Shown piece after piece: positions 30,307-41,075 of a stretch of 50,764 nucleotides of DNA. This stretch comes from Jiangella muralis (GTDB lineage: Bacteria > Actinomycetota > Actinomycetes > Jiangellales > Jiangellaceae), in contig NZ_LFXL01000047.1 of the NCBI RefSeq assembly GCF_001270745.1, positions 1 to 50,764 of the forward strand, written 5' to 3'. Made by a program: the position numbers and the translations under genes. Position 1 is the stretch's first letter. Each line of letters starts with the position of its first letter. The notes beneath the pieces were generated by a model. That model saw nothing but the letters and a program-made list of their open reading frames with translations, was not told where the DNA came from and ran no database searches.

Positions 30307-31878
30307 ATGACCACCACGCCCGTCAGCGTCGACGCCGTCGTCGACCGCGCCCTCCTCGACCGCCTGACCGACCGCGTCGTCGCCCGGCCGCGGGCCGACC
30401 GCGCCGCCACCGTCGCGCCGTTCAGCGGCAGCACGCTGGCCGAGGTGCCGCTGTCCACCACCGACGACGTCGCCACGGCGTTCGCCGCCGCCCGCGACGC
30501 CGCGCGCTGGTGGGCCGCCCGGCCGGTCGCGGAGCGGGCCCGCATCATCGGCCACGTCCACGATCTCGTGCTGGACCGCCGCGGCGAGATCGCCGACCTC
30601 GTCCAGGCCGAGGGCGGCAAGGCCCGGCGCGACGCGTTCGAGGAGGTCGCCGACGTCGCGCTGGCCGCCCGGTACGTCGCCGCCCGCGGCCCGCGGGTGC
30701 TGCGCGAACGGCGCCGGCTCGGACTGCTGCCGGGGCTGACGCGGGCCATCGAGGGGCATCGCCCCAAGGGCGTCGTCGGGGTCATCTCGCCGTGGAACTA
30801 CCCGCTGACGCTGGCCATCTCCGACTGCCTGCCCGCGTTCGTCGCCGGCAACGCCGTCGTGCACAAGCCCGACTCGCAGGCCATACTGACGGCGCTGCTC
30901 GCGCGGTCGATCGCCATCGAGGCGGGGCTGCCCGAGGCGCTGTGGCAGATCGTGTCCGGCGACGGCCCGGTCATCGGCGGCGCCGTCGTCGAGCACGCCG
31001 ACTACGTGTCGTTCACCGGTTCCACCGCGACCGGGCGGGTCATCGCGGCGCGGCTGGGCGAGCGGATGGTCGGCGCGTCGCTGGAGCTGGGCGGCAAGAA
31101 CCCGATGCTCGTCCTCGACGACGCCGACCTCGACCGCGCCGCCGAGGCCGCCGTCCGCGCCTGCTTCTCCAACGCCGGCCAGCTGTGCATGTCGATGGAG
31201 CGCCTGTACGTGGCGGCGCCGGTGCGCGAGCCGTTCCTCGAACGGTTCCTGGCCCGGGTCGAGTCGATGCGGGTCGGCGCGGCGTTCGACTACTCCTGCG
31301 ACATGGGGTCGCTGATGTCGCAGGCGCAGCTCGACAAGGTCCGCGCCCACGTCGACGACGCGGTGGGGAAGGGTGCGCGAGTGCTCACCGGCGGACGGGC
31401 CCGGCCCGACCTCGGCCCCTGGTTCCACGAGCCGACCGTCCTCGACGGCGTCCGGCCCGGCATGCTCGCGGCCGACTCCGAGACGTTCGGCCCCATCGTC
31501 TCCGTCTACCCCGTCACGTCCGACGACGAGGCGATCGAGCTGGCCAACGACACCCCGTACGGCCTCAACGCCAGCGTGTGGACGGCCAACCTGCGCCGCG
31601 GCGTCGACGTCGCCCGCCGGCTGCGCTCCGGCATCGTCAACGTCAACGAGGGCTACGCCGCGGCATGGGGCAGCCACGACCTCCCGATCGGCGGCATGGG
31701 CGCCTCCGGCCTCGGCCGCCGGCACGGCCGCGAGGGCATCCTGCGCTACACCGAGCCGCAGGCCATCGCCGTCCAGCGGGTGCACAACATCGCCCCGCCG
31801 GCCGGCCTGTCCTACGACACCTTCACCGACGCGATGGCCAAGTCACTGCGCGTCCTGCGTCGCACCGGCCGCCCCTAG
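30307..31878 (+). CDS. gabD2: succinate-semialdehyde dehydrogenase (GabD2 type)
   Basis: 523-aa NAD(P)+-dependent aldehyde dehydrogenase converting succinate semialdehyde to succinate. VGVISPWNYPLTL (about 157-169) and FTGSTATGR bind the cofactor. The general base Glu is in LELGGKNPM (near 265). The nucleophile Cys is in FSNAGQLCMSMER (near 300). It is long at both ends, and the IAPPAG tail resembles mycobacterial GabD2. TAGGCT (30294-30299) is 7 nt before the ATG with no ribosome site, so it is probably leaderless. No GABA transaminase is nearby. Confidence 0.93.
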   Translation: MTTTPVSVDAVVDRALLDRLTDRVVARPRADRAATVAPFSGSTLAEVPLSTTDDVATAFAAARDAARWWAARPVAERARIIGHVHDLVLDRRGEIADLVQAEGGKARRDAFEEVADVALAARYVAARGPRVLRERRRLGLLPGLTRAIEGHRPKGVVGVISPWNYPLTLAISDCLPAFVAGNAVVHKPDSQAILTALLARSIAIEAGLPEALWQIVSGDGPVIGGAVVEHADYVSFTGSTATGRVIAARLGERMVGASLELGGKNPMLVLDDADLDRAAEAAVRACFSNAGQLCMSMERLYVAAPVREPFLERFLARVESMRVGAAFDYSCDMGSLMSQAQLDKVRAHVDDAVGKGARVLTGGRARPDLGPWFHEPTVLDGVRPGMLAADSETFGPIVSVYPVTSDDEAIELANDTPYGLNASVWTANLRRGVDVARRLRSGIVNVNEGYAAAWGSHDLPIGGMGASGLGRRHGREGILRYTEPQAIAVQRVHNIAPPAGLSYDTFTDAMAKSLRVLRRTGRP

Positions 31879-31880
31879 TT

Positions 31881-31937
31881 CCCATGATCATGTTCCCTCA
31901 CGGCGTGTCAGCGACCGCGAGGGAACATGATCATGGG
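31881..31937. repeat. 23-bp-arm palindrome, copy A (GATCATGTTCCCTC type)
   Basis: Arms 31881-31903 and 31915-31937 match at 22 of 23 positions around an 11-nt loop. The element recurs in opposite orientation at 32969-33023, judged by the loop. The two copies bracket one gene only. It also lies 2 nt after the gabD2 stop and could end transcription. Confidence 0.92.
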
Positions 31938-32011
31938 GAAGTGGGCCGAGTTGTCCACAGATTGCCGATAGCCCCTCGTGGTCGTGCTGTTCGCGACGGA
32001 GGATCGCGTCC

Positions 32012-32974
32012 ATGGACGTCCCGCCGCAGTACGACACTCCGAGCCTGCGTGAGCTGCTCGATCGGCAGCTGGGCGTCGTCTGCGCCGGCCAGCTCCGGCG
32101 CCTGGGTCTCGACGCCCGCGTCGCGCGGCGATGGATCGCGGCGGGGCGCTGGCAGCGGCCGCATCACGGCGTCTTCGCGGCCTTCAGCGGGCCGCTGGAC
32201 CGGGCCACGCAGGTCTGGGCCGCCATCCTCTGGGTGACGCCCGAGGCGGTGGCGAGCCACACGACCGCTGCTGAGCTCGACGGACTGACCGGCCGTGTCG
32301 ACGATCGCATCCACGTCACCGCACCGGTCAGTCGACGGGTGCGCGGCCATGCCGACGGCGTGGTCGTGCACTACGCCCACCGGCTCCCGCTGACGCGCCA
32401 CCCCACGGCGAACCCGCCGCGGACGCGGCTCGACGACACCGTCCTCGACCTCGTCGATATCGCGACTCGCGCCCGTGACGTCGAGTCGTACGTGACGATG
32501 GCCGTTCAACAGCGGCTGACCACGTCCACACGACTGGCGGCGTCGCTGCTGCGGCGCAAGAAGATCCGCTGGCGGGCGATCACCGAGGCGATGCTCGTCG
32601 ACGTCGCCGAGGGCGCGCAGTCGCCGCTGGAACTCCAGCACGTGCGTGCGGTCGAACGGGCGCACGCACTGCCGCGAGGGCGCCGTCAGCGCCGTCACGC
32701 CGGCGCACGGGTGATCTGGATCGACGTGGACTACGAGCCGTTCCACACCCGAGTGGAGCTGGACGGACGCGTCGGCCACGACGGCGAGGGCCGGTTCCGC
32801 GATCGTCGCCGCGACAACGCCGCCACGGTGAGTGGGGCATGGACCCTGCGCTACGGGCACGCCGAGATCTTCGGCGAGCCGTGCCGGGTGGCGCAGGAGC
32901 AGGCCCGGGTCCTGCACGATCGTGGCTGGTCCGGCCGCCCCCGGCGCTGCGGCACCGACTGCCTACTCCCTTGA
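32012..32974 (+). CDS. AbiEi-like/DUF559-type protein (PD-(D/E)XK-like C-terminus)
   Basis: 320 aa. The N-terminal part GVVCAGQLRRLGLDARVARRWIAAGRWQRPHHGVFA (about 21-56) matches the winged-helix region found in type IV antitoxin AbiEi-related proteins. The C-terminal part has WIDVDYEPFHTRVELDGRVGH, FRDRRRDN and TLRYGHAEIFGEPCRVA, the shape of a DUF559/Vsr-like endonuclease core, with Asp/Glu in VELDGR as candidate metal ligands. No AbiEii toxin partner is next to it. Such orphan copies are scattered in actinobacteria; role unknown. It is bracketed by inverted copies of one palindrome; the right copy overlaps its stop codon by a few bases. Confidence 0.8.
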   Translation: MDVPPQYDTPSLRELLDRQLGVVCAGQLRRLGLDARVARRWIAAGRWQRPHHGVFAAFSGPLDRATQVWAAILWVTPEAVASHTTAAELDGLTGRVDDRIHVTAPVSRRVRGHADGVVVHYAHRLPLTRHPTANPPRTRLDDTVLDLVDIATRARDVESYVTMAVQQRLTTSTRLAASLLRRKKIRWRAITEAMLVDVAEGAQSPLELQHVRAVERAHALPRGRRQRRHAGARVIWIDVDYEPFHTRVELDGRVGHDGEGRFRDRRRDNAATVSGAWTLRYGHAEIFGEPCRVAQEQARVLHDRGWSGRPRRCGTDCLLP

Positions 32975-33023
32975 TCATGTTCCCTCGCGGTCGCTGACGC
33001 GCCGCGAGGGAACATGATCAAGG
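32969..33023. repeat. 22-bp-arm palindrome, copy B (GATCATGTTCCCTC type)
   Basis: Arms 32969-32990 and 33002-33023 are perfect, with an 11-nt loop that matches the inverted loop of copy A at 10 of 11 positions. It ends 2 bp before the 3' end of the convergent ABC exporter gene. Confidence 0.92.
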
Positions 33024-33025
33024 AA

Positions 33026-34825
33026 TCAGCGGGTGTCGGCCGGCGCTGACGCCGGGGCGCCGTGCCAGGACTCCCAGAGCGCGGCGTAGGCCCCGCCCTC
33101 GGCGACGAGCTCGTCGTGCGAGCCGAGCTCGGCGATCTGGCCGCCCTCGACGACGGCGACGCGGTCGGCGTCGTGGGCGGTGTGCAGGCGGTGGGCGATG
33201 GCGATGACCGTGCGCCCGTGCAGGACCGCCGACAGCGACCGCTCCAGATGCCGGGCCGCCCGCGGGTCGAGCAGCGACGTCGCCTCGTCGAGGACCAGCG
33301 TGTGCGGGTCGGCGAGGACGATGCGGGCCAGCGCGATCTGCTGCGCGAACGCCGGGCCCACCGAGTGGCCGCCGGAGCCCACGACGGTGTCGAGGCCGTC
33401 GGGAAGCGCGTCGGTCAGCTCCAGCGCGTCGACGGAGCCCAGCACCCGGCGCAGGTCGTCGTCGGACGCGGACGGCGCGGCCAGCAGCAGGTTGTCGCGC
33501 AGCGTGCCGACGAACACGTGGTGTTCCTGGGTGACCAGCACGACCTCGCGGCGCAGCCGGTCGACGTCGAGGTCGACCAGGGGGACGCCGCCGACGTCCA
33601 CTCGTCCCTGCCGGGGCGGGTGGATGCCGGCCAGCAGCCGCCCGAGTGTCGACTTGCCGGCGCCGGACGGCCCGACCATGGCCAGCCGCTCGCCGTGCGC
33701 CAGCTCCAGCGACACTCCGTGCAGGACGTCCTGGCCCTCGACGTACGCGTACCGCACGTCGGCCGCCTCGATGTCCTCGCCCGCGGGCACGGCGCCCGTC
33801 GGCGACCGGTCCGGCGGCACGTTGGCGATGCCGACGACCCGGGCGAACGACGTCAGCCCGACCTGCAGCTCGTCGAGCCACGAGACCAGGCGGTCGACGG
33901 GGTCGACGATCTGCACCATGTACAGGACGACGGTGGTGACCTGTCCGACGGTGGCGTGCCCGGCCGACGCCAGCCACGCGCCCCACGCCAGCGTGGCCAC
34001 GACCGGCAGCACGTACGCCATCTCGGCGGTCGGGAACCAGACGCTGCGCAGGAACAGCGTGCGCTTCTCCGCCGCGAACGCCTCGCGCAGGTCGTCGTCG
34101 GCACGCGTGACCCGGACGCCGCCGAGGCCGAGCGCCTCGATGGTGCGAGCACCGTCGACGGTCTCGGTGATGGTGCCGTTGATCGTCGCGTACGCCGCCC
34201 GTTCCCACAGGTAGCCGGCCCGCGCGCGGTTGAGGTACCACCGGGTGCCGACGATCAGCAGCGGCGCGCCGACGATGGCGCCCAGCGCCACCAGCGGCCC
34301 CGCGAACACGGCGGCCGCCAGCGTGAGCACCGTGGTGACCACCGCGACCAGGATCTCCGGGACCGCGAACCGCACGGTGCGCGACAGCGCGTCGATGTCG
34401 CCGGTCGTGCGCGCGACGAGGTCGCCGGTGCCGGCCCGTTCGACGGTGGACAGCGGCAGGCTCAGCACCCGGGTGATGAACGTCTCGCGCAGTTCGGCGA
34501 AGACCCGCTCGCCCAGGATCAGCGACCGCCGGATGGCGACCCGGGTCAGCAGGGCCTGGACGACGATGCAGCCGGCCAGGATGGCGGCCAGCACGTCGAC
34601 CCTGGTCTCGGTGCCGTCGCCGGTGACGGTGTCGACCATGCGGCCGAGCAGGAACGGGCCGGCCAGCCCGGCGGCGGCCGCCAGGACGTGGACGGCCAGC
34701 GCGATGATCAGCTTGCCGCGGTGCCGGCGGAACAGCCGGCCGGCCTCGTGGCGGACCTCGGCCGGCGTGGCGACCGGCAGCGCGCCCGCGGGCGTCGGGT
34801 CGGTCGACGGCCTGCTCGTGCTCAT
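33026..34825 (-). CDS. ABC exporter half-transporter, ATP-competent subunit
   Basis: 599 aa. The N-terminal six-helix exporter domain (about 30-320) is followed by a nucleotide-binding domain. Walker [10 protein letters not shown] has Lys391, Walker B is [12 protein letters not shown] and the H-loop is IAHRLHTA. The signature is unusual: [12 protein letters not shown] where LSGGQ is expected. The partner encoded just upstream has the reverse pattern, an intact LSGGQ and a broken Walker A, so the heterodimer has one working and one degenerate ATP site. The start overlaps the partner's stop by 4 nt. The exported substrate is unknown; drugs or lipids are typical. Confidence 0.93.
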   Translation of the reverse strand: MSTSRPSTDPTPAGALPVATPAEVRHEAGRLFRRHRGKLIIALAVHVLAAAAGLAGPFLLGRMVDTVTGDGTETRVDVLAAILAGCIVVQALLTRVAIRRSLILGERVFAELRETFITRVLSLPLSTVERAGTGDLVARTTGDIDALSRTVRFAVPEILVAVVTTVLTLAAAVFAGPLVALGAIVGAPLLIVGTRWYLNRARAGYLWERAAYATINGTITETVDGARTIEALGLGGVRVTRADDDLREAFAAEKRTLFLRSVWFPTAEMAYVLPVVATLAWGAWLASAGHATVGQVTTVVLYMVQIVDPVDRLVSWLDELQVGLTSFARVVGIANVPPDRSPTGAVPAGEDIEAADVRYAYVEGQDVLHGVSLELAHGERLAMVGPSGAGKSTLGRLLAGIHPPRQGRVDVGGVPLVDLDVDRLRREVVLVTQEHHVFVGTLRDNLLLAAPSASDDDLRRVLGSVDALELTDALPDGLDTVVGSGGHSVGPAFAQQIALARIVLADPHTLVLDEATSLLDPRAARHLERSLSAVLHGRTVIAIAHRLHTAHDADRVAVVEGGQIAELGSHDELVAEGGAYAALWESWHGAPASAPADTR

Positions 34826-36528
34826 TCCGGGTCCTCCTCTCGGGTGACGGTGCGGCGGTAGGCGGGGGTGGTGCTCATCAGCTCGTCGTGGCTGCCGGTG
34901 GCGACCAGCCGGCCGTCGTCGAACCAGACGACGGTGTCGGCCTTGGCCAGCATGAGCGGGCTGGCGGTGACGACGACGGTGGTGCGCCCGGCGCGGGCGT
35001 CGCGCAGCCGGCCGGCGATGGCCGCCTCGGTGTGCGCGTCGACGGCGCTGGTCGGCTCGACCAGCACCAGCACCTCGGGCTCGCGCACGAGCACGCGGGC
35101 CAGCGCCACCCGCTGCCGCTGCCCGCCGGACAGCGACCGGCCGCGCTCCTCGACGGTGGCGTCGAGGCCCTCGCGCAGCGTCTCGAGCACGTCGCCGGCC
35201 GAGGCGGTCTCCATGGCGGAGGTCAGCTGGGCGTCGTCGTGCCGTCCGTACGGGTCGAGCCCGCCCCGCAGCGAGCCGGTGAACAGCGTCGGCTCGGGGT
35301 CGCTCACCACGATGCGGCGGCGGACCTCGTCGACGCTCAGCTGGTCGAGCGGCACGTCGCCGAGCCGCACGCCGTTGCCGGGCACCAGCCGGCCGAGCCG
35401 GTCGGCCAGCGCGGCGGTGAACCCGGGCTCGTCGGAGACCAGCATGGTCAGTGAGCCCGGCTCGACCCGCAGCCCGGTGGCGTCGTCGACCAGCACGCCC
35501 GCGGGCGCCGCCGGCGCGTCGGTGGCGTCGTCGGGCACCTCGCGCTCGACGGCCAGGACGGCCAGCACGCGGCGCGCGGCGACGACGGCCCGGGTGGCTG
35601 CGAACGCCATCTCACCGGCCGTGCGGACCGGCATGAGCAGGAAGAACGCGTAGCCGTACAACGCCACCAGCGCGCCCGGCTCGATGTCGCCGCTCAGCAC
35701 CAGCCGCGCGCCGACCCACGTCAGCAGCACCAGGAAGATGCCCGGCAGCAGCACGAGGACGGCGTCGAGGATGGCCTGCGTGCCGGCCAGCCGGACGCCG
35801 GCCGCACGGACGGTCTCGGAGCGCTCGGCGTAGCGGCGGATGAACACCTTCTCGCCGCCGATGCCGCGCAGCACCCGCAGGCCGGCGACGGTGTCGGCGC
35901 CGAGGGCGGTGAGGTCGCCCAGCGCCTCGCGCTGGCGGCGCTGCCGCTCCTGCAGCGGGCGGATCAGCGGGCCCATGGCGACGACCAGCAGCGGCACCCC
36001 GATGAGCACCATGAGGCCGATGGGCACGGACGTGTTCAGCACGATGACGGCCACGACGAGGTAGGACACGATGGCGCCGACGAAGCGCGGCACGACCTCC
36101 ATCATGTGGCCGATGTGCATGGAGTCGCTGGACACGGTGGCCACGACCTCGCCGGTGGACATCGACTTCGGCACCGCGGGCCCGGTGCGCGCGGTGTGCC
36201 GGGAGACCAGCTGGATGACCCGGAACGCCGCGTACAGCCAGTTGGCCACCGACGCGCGGTGCCGCGCGACGCCGGCCAGCGCCTGCAGCACGCCCAGCCC
36301 GCCGACGAGCACCGCCCAGCGGGCCGTGCTGCCGGAGTCGTCGGCGATGATGCCGTCGATGCCGTGGCCGATGCCCCAGGGGATCAGCGCCTGCGACACC
36401 ATCCAGACGACGCCGAAGAAGCCGCCGACGAGGAGTGTGCGCCACTGGGCCCGCGCCAGCCAGGTCAGGAACCTGAAACGGGAGCGGGTGTCGGGGATGC
36501 CGGGGTCGGCGTAGGGAAGAGCGCGCAC
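34822..36528 (-). CDS. ABC exporter half-transporter, degenerate-site subunit
   Basis: 568 aa with six membrane helices (about 25-310) and an NBD. The Walker A region (about 360-371) reads [12 protein letters not shown] with no GxxGxGK. Walker B is [12 protein letters not shown] with the Mg-binding Asp replaced by Val. The H-loop His is replaced in [18 protein letters not shown] (466-473) is intact. It must pair with the downstream subunit. The GTG at 36528 has TACCGT 8 nt before it and no ribosome site; upstream frame extension is implausible. A palindrome at 36538-36559 overlaps the promoter. Divergent from guaA. Confidence 0.9.
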   Translation of the reverse strand: MRALPYADPGIPDTRSRFRFLTWLARAQWRTLLVGGFFGVVWMVSQALIPWGIGHGIDGIIADDSGSTARWAVLVGGLGVLQALAGVARHRASVANWLYAAFRVIQLVSRHTARTGPAVPKSMSTGEVVATVSSDSMHIGHMMEVVPRFVGAIVSYLVVAVIVLNTSVPIGLMVLIGVPLLVVAMGPLIRPLQERQRRQREALGDLTALGADTVAGLRVLRGIGGEKVFIRRYAERSETVRAAGVRLAGTQAILDAVLVLLPGIFLVLLTWVGARLVLSGDIEPGALVALYGYAFFLLMPVRTAGEMAFAATRAVVAARRVLAVLAVEREVPDDATDAPAAPAGVLVDDATGLRVEPGSLTMLVSDEPGFTAALADRLGRLVPGNGVRLGDVPLDQLSVDEVRRRIVVSDPEPTLFTGSLRGGLDPYGRHDDAQLTSAMETASAGDVLETLREGLDATVEERGRSLSGGQRQRVALARVLVREPEVLVLVEPTSAVDAHTEAAIAGRLRDARAGRTTVVVTASPLMLAKADTVVWFDDGRLVATGSHDELMSTTPAYRRTVTREEDPE

Positions 36529-36537
36529 GAGATACCA

Positions 36538-36559
36538 CGGTACGAACTTTTCGGTACCG
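36538..36559. promoter_or_regulatory. putative operator of the ABC exporter operon
   Basis: CGGTACGAA, CTT, TTCGGTACCG: an inverted repeat with one inserted base in one arm, overlapping the presumed -10 (TACCGT) of the exporter. A repressor is expected but is not encoded next to it. Confidence 0.5.
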
Positions 36560-36680
36560 GCCGCATCTGGTTTTCCGCAGGGTGAGATCGTTCCCACCCG
36601 GAGCTGCGGGGCCACGAACGCGGCAGCCGACCCTCCTGGACGTGCGGCGTCCCGGCGAGGTCTGCACTACGCTCGGGCAG

Positions 36681-38252
<1,572 letters not shown>

Positions 38253-38258
38253 TCCCAG

Positions 38259-38340
38259 GTCCTGGTCTCACGTGACGTCCTGGTCTCATGTCACGCCAGA
38301 TTCCTGGAATCGGCCCAGAAACGCGACGAGAAACCAGGAC
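38259..38340. repeat. tandem 18-mers plus an inverted third copy
   Basis: 38259-38276 and 38277-38294 are adjacent 18-nt repeats (GTCCTGGTCTCACGTGAC and a 16/18 copy). GAGAAACCAGGAC at 38328-38340 is an inverted partial copy, able to pair with either. GATTCC-T-GGAATC lies in the loop. The segment directly follows guaA and may form alternative hairpins; the rest of the 196-bp gap to the GDPD gene shows no ORF. Confidence 0.7.
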
Positions 38341-38448
38341 GCAACGATTGAGCGCGAAGCCCGATGGTGCGGGTGCGTTGGGCAGCGCGTCACGTCCAGT
38401 TCGACGTCGTGTGGTCGGCGGGACACGGTCGGTCCCTAGCCTGACCAC

Positions 38449-39579
38449 ATGTCGGACACGTTCGGGCGCCCACGGCCCCTCGTCGTCGCGCACCGTGGCG
38501 CGTGCGGCTATCGGCCGGAGCACACGCTGGCCGGCTACCAGCTCGCCATCGACCTCGGCGCCGACCTCCTCGCGGCCGACCTCCAGCTCACCCGCGACGG
38601 CGTCCTGGTCGCCCGGCACGACGCCGAGCTGTCCGCGTCCACCGATGTCGCCGAGCGGCCGGAGTTTGCGCACCGGCGCCGCCGCGGGCTGGTCGACGGC
38701 CGCGAGCTGACCGGCTGGTTCGTCGACGAATTCACGCTCGACGAGGTCAGGTCGCTGTACGCACGCGAGCGGATCCCCGAGCTGCGCCCGTCCAACCAGG
38801 CCTACGACGGCCGGCTGCGGGTGCCGACGTTCGACGAGATCATCACGCTGGCGGTCGAGGGCGGCCGCCGCCGCGGCCGTCCGGTCGGCCTGTACCCGGA
38901 GCTCAAGCACCCGACCTACTACGCCGAGCGGGGGTTGTCGGCGGAGGACGCGCTGATGGCGGCGCTGCTGGGGTTCCGGCTGGAGCGCGCCGGGATCCCC
39001 GTCCTCGTCCAGTCCTACGAGCCGTCGGTGCTGCGGCGGCTGGCCGCGCGCACGTCGGTGCCGCTGGTGCAGCTGGTCGACAGCACCGGCCGGCCGTTCG
39101 ACTGGGAGCGCGCCGGCGACGGCCGCCGGTTCGTCGACCTGCTCACCCCGACCGGGCTGCGCGAGGTCGCCTCGTACGCGACGGTGCTGGGGGCGCACCG
39201 GTCGCTGGTGGTGCCGCGCGACCCGGAGGGCCGGCTGGGCCATCCGGGCCGGCTGGTGTCCGATGCGCACGATCTCGGCCTGGCGGTACACGCCTGGACG
39301 TTCCGGAACGAGAACTCGTTCCTGCCGGCCGACCGGCGCCGCGGCCGGGAGGCGGCCGGCCACGGCGACGCGCTGGGGGAGTACCGGGTGTTCTTCGGCG
39401 CCGGGGTGGACGGCGTGGTCACCGACCACCCCGACACCGCGGTGCGGGCCAGGGATCAGGCCTTCGGGTCGCGCTCTCGGCGCAGCTTGCTCAGCGACGC
39501 CAGCAGCCCGGCGAGGCCGATCGAGACCAGCAGTACCGGCATGGCGACCTCGAGGCCGGACAAGCCCAGCACGTCGTAG
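38449..39579 (+). CDS. glycerophosphodiester phosphodiesterase family protein, altered metal site
   Basis: 376 aa, GlpQ-like length, but without a signal peptide. AHRGACGYRPEHT carries the catalytic His and Glu. Next comes GADLLAADLQLTRDGV where relatives have L-E-x-D-L: the first metal-binding Glu is Ala here, while the Asp remains. YPELKHP and AWTFRNEN are typical later motifs. The last 40 residues are low-complexity and encoded opposite the 3' end of a small membrane gene (124-nt convergent overlap), so the natural end may once have been shorter. TAGCCT 6 nt before the ATG: leaderless. Confidence 0.88.
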   Translation: MSDTFGRPRPLVVAHRGACGYRPEHTLAGYQLAIDLGADLLAADLQLTRDGVLVARHDAELSASTDVAERPEFAHRRRRGLVDGRELTGWFVDEFTLDEVRSLYARERIPELRPSNQAYDGRLRVPTFDEIITLAVEGGRRRGRPVGLYPELKHPTYYAERGLSAEDALMAALLGFRLERAGIPVLVQSYEPSVLRRLAARTSVPLVQLVDSTGRPFDWERAGDGRRFVDLLTPTGLREVASYATVLGAHRSLVVPRDPEGRLGHPGRLVSDAHDLGLAVHAWTFRNENSFLPADRRRGREAAGHGDALGEYRVFFGAGVDGVVTDHPDTAVRARDQAFGSRSRRSLLSDASSPARPIETSSTGMATSRPDKPSTS

Positions 39580-39662
39580 TGCACGAACGGCCACATGGCG
39601 CTCACTCCAAGGAAGAGAAGTCCGAAGATCAGGGAGACGACGTCGGTGTCGTGCCGCTTCAT
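39456..39662 (-). CDS. small membrane protein of the PspC operon, 68 aa
   Basis: Two hydrophobic helices, of about residues 9-24 (VSLIFGLLFLGVSAMW) and 38-58 (LEVAMPVLLVSIGLAGLLASL), then a basic tail KLRRERDPKA. It overlaps the stop of the PspC gene by 4 nt (ATGA), so it is translationally coupled and probably part of the same envelope-stress module. Family not recognised. The 3' part is antisense to the GDPD end. Confidence 0.8.
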   Translation of the reverse strand: MKRHDTDVVSLIFGLLFLGVSAMWPFVHYDVLGLSGLEVAMPVLLVSIGLAGLLASLSKLRRERDPKA

Positions 39663-40951
39663 CGGGTCACCTCCAGGTCGCCCAGGCCCAGCTCGAGGTC
39701 CAGCACGACGGTGCCGCCGCCGGGCCCGTCGATCCCGGTGTCGGAGACGTCCTTGCGCTCCTGGGCGAGACCGTCCTGCCGCTCGCCGAACACGTCGAGG
39801 TTGCCGGCGCCGACGGAGGCCTGGGTGAGCTCGACGTCGGCGTTGGGCGGCAGCGTGACGGTGAGGCTGCCGGCGCCCTGCTCGATGTCGAGGCGCACGG
39901 TGTCGCCGTCGGTGAGGGTGAGCCCGGACAGGTCATAGTGGATGTCACCGGCGCCGTACTCCTGAGTCCCCGTGGGGATCTGGTCGGTGGTGACGTAGGT
40001 GCGGGTGATGGTGCCCGAGTTGTGGTAGTCCCACTGCGACACGAACGTGGCCGGGACCAGCGCGAACGCCAGCAGGAAGCCCAGCACGATCAGCCCGCGG
40101 GAGCGTCCGTACCAGGCGCCGACGATCAGGCCCAGCGCGACGATGCCCAGCGGCACGGCCACGTAGAGGGCCGGCGGGTAGTCGGCCCAGGACGCGTCGT
40201 TGGCGGCGAGCACGCCGACCGACACCAGCGCGAGGCAGAACGTGATCAGGCCGAGCGCCGAGCGCTGCTTGGCCCGCTTCGCCGGCGGGGGCGGCGGCGC
40301 GGATGCCGGCGGCTCGGGCGGCGGACCCCAGTCGGGGCCCTCCGGCCAGCCGCTGGTGGGGCCGGACGGCCCGGCGGGCGCGGTGGCGGTGGGGCCGGTG
40401 GTGGCGCCGGCCGGGCCGGTGGCCGTCCCGCCGGGGGCCGCCGGAGCGACGCTGGGGTCGTAGACGTACGAGCCGAACCCGGCCTCCTGCGGGTAGTCGG
40501 CGCCGGCCTGATCGTCGTCGGCGCGGCGGCGCAGCAGCAGGTACACGCCCATGACGGCGAGCAGGAGCAGCACGCCGCCGTCCCACGTGCCGGCGATGAT
40601 GCCGATGCCCGCGGTCAGGCCGATGCCGCCGAGCAGCAGCGCCAGCGGGACGGTGCCCGAGCGGCGGTTCTCGCCGCGCCCGAGCGCCTGGTCGAGGATC
40701 GAGCGCTCCTCGTCCTCGGCGGGGACCACCAGCCAGCCGATGGCGTACAGCAGCACGCCGACGCCGCCGAAGATGGCCAGGACGACTGTGGCGACGCGCA
40801 GCACGACGGGGTCGATGCCGAGCCGCCGGCCCAGCCCGCCGAGCACACCGGCGACGACTCGGTCCGACCGGCTGCGGCGCAGCAAGCGGAACTCGTCCGA
40901 GACACTCGGCCCGGCGCCCGTGGCGGGGGAGGCAGGAGGCACATCACTCAT
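39659..40951 (-). CDS. PspC-domain membrane protein with toastrack-like C-terminus
   Basis: 430 aa. The PspC domain is at about 20-85 (RLLRRSRSDRVVAGVLGGLGRRLGIDPVVLRVATVVLAIFGGVGVLLYAIGWLVVP). Two or three further helices follow, then a Pro/Gly-rich cytoplasmic stretch (about 165-215), more helices, and a C-terminal beta-rich domain (DTVRLDIEQGAGSLTVTLPPNADVEL) like the LiaF/toastrack sensor domains. ATG 40951 is chosen since upstream frame lacks domain features. It is divergent from a PspC-fused histidine kinase; an inhibitor or sensor of that kinase is the likely role, by analogy with the EsrISR system of Corynebacterium. Confidence 0.9.
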   Translation of the reverse strand: MSDVPPASPATGAGPSVSDEFRLLRRSRSDRVVAGVLGGLGRRLGIDPVVLRVATVVLAIFGGVGVLLYAIGWLVVPAEDEERSILDQALGRGENRRSGTVPLALLLGGIGLTAGIGIIAGTWDGGVLLLLAVMGVYLLLRRRADDDQAGADYPQEAGFGSYVYDPSVAPAAPGGTATGPAGATTGPTATAPAGPSGPTSGWPEGPDWGPPPEPPASAPPPPPAKRAKQRSALGLITFCLALVSVGVLAANDASWADYPPALYVAVPLGIVALGLIVGAWYGRSRGLIVLGFLLAFALVPATFVSQWDYHNSGTITRTYVTTDQIPTGTQEYGAGDIHYDLSGLTLTDGDTVRLDIEQGAGSLTVTLPPNADVELTQASVGAGNLDVFGERQDGLAQERKDVSDTGIDGPGGGTVVLDLELGLGDLEVTR

Positions 40952-40988
40952 GGCAACGATGATGCCGAGGAAACGGCCCTGAATGCAT

Positions 40989-41029
40989 CGGGGATGACCC
41001 GGAACGGTCCCCGAGCCCGGATCTCCGGG
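40989..41029. promoter_or_regulatory. two palindromes in PspC/kinase divergent promoter
   Basis: CGGGG (40989-40993) to CCCCG (41009-41013) encloses GACC-CGGAAC-GGTC. CCCGGA-TC-TCCGGG (41016-41029) follows. They lie in the 124-bp gap and are candidates for binding by the LuxR-type regulator, giving autoregulation. Confidence 0.5.
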
Positions 41030-41075
41030 AGGTCCCTCATGGCGGCGCGCGCTCGCGCGTGTGACCATCGATGTC

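Noticed and set aside
28912-31785. 957-codon open frame antisense to guaB3 and gabD2
   Set aside because: Same reason: both plus-strand genes have full catalytic motifs.
32012-32974. complete type IV toxin-antitoxin system
   Set aside because: Only the AbiEi-like protein is present; no AbiEii nucleotidyltransferase gene lies next to it, so an active pair cannot be claimed.
38259-38294. CRISPR-like direct repeats
   Set aside because: Only two directly adjacent 18-mers with no spacer between them; no cas gene in the window.
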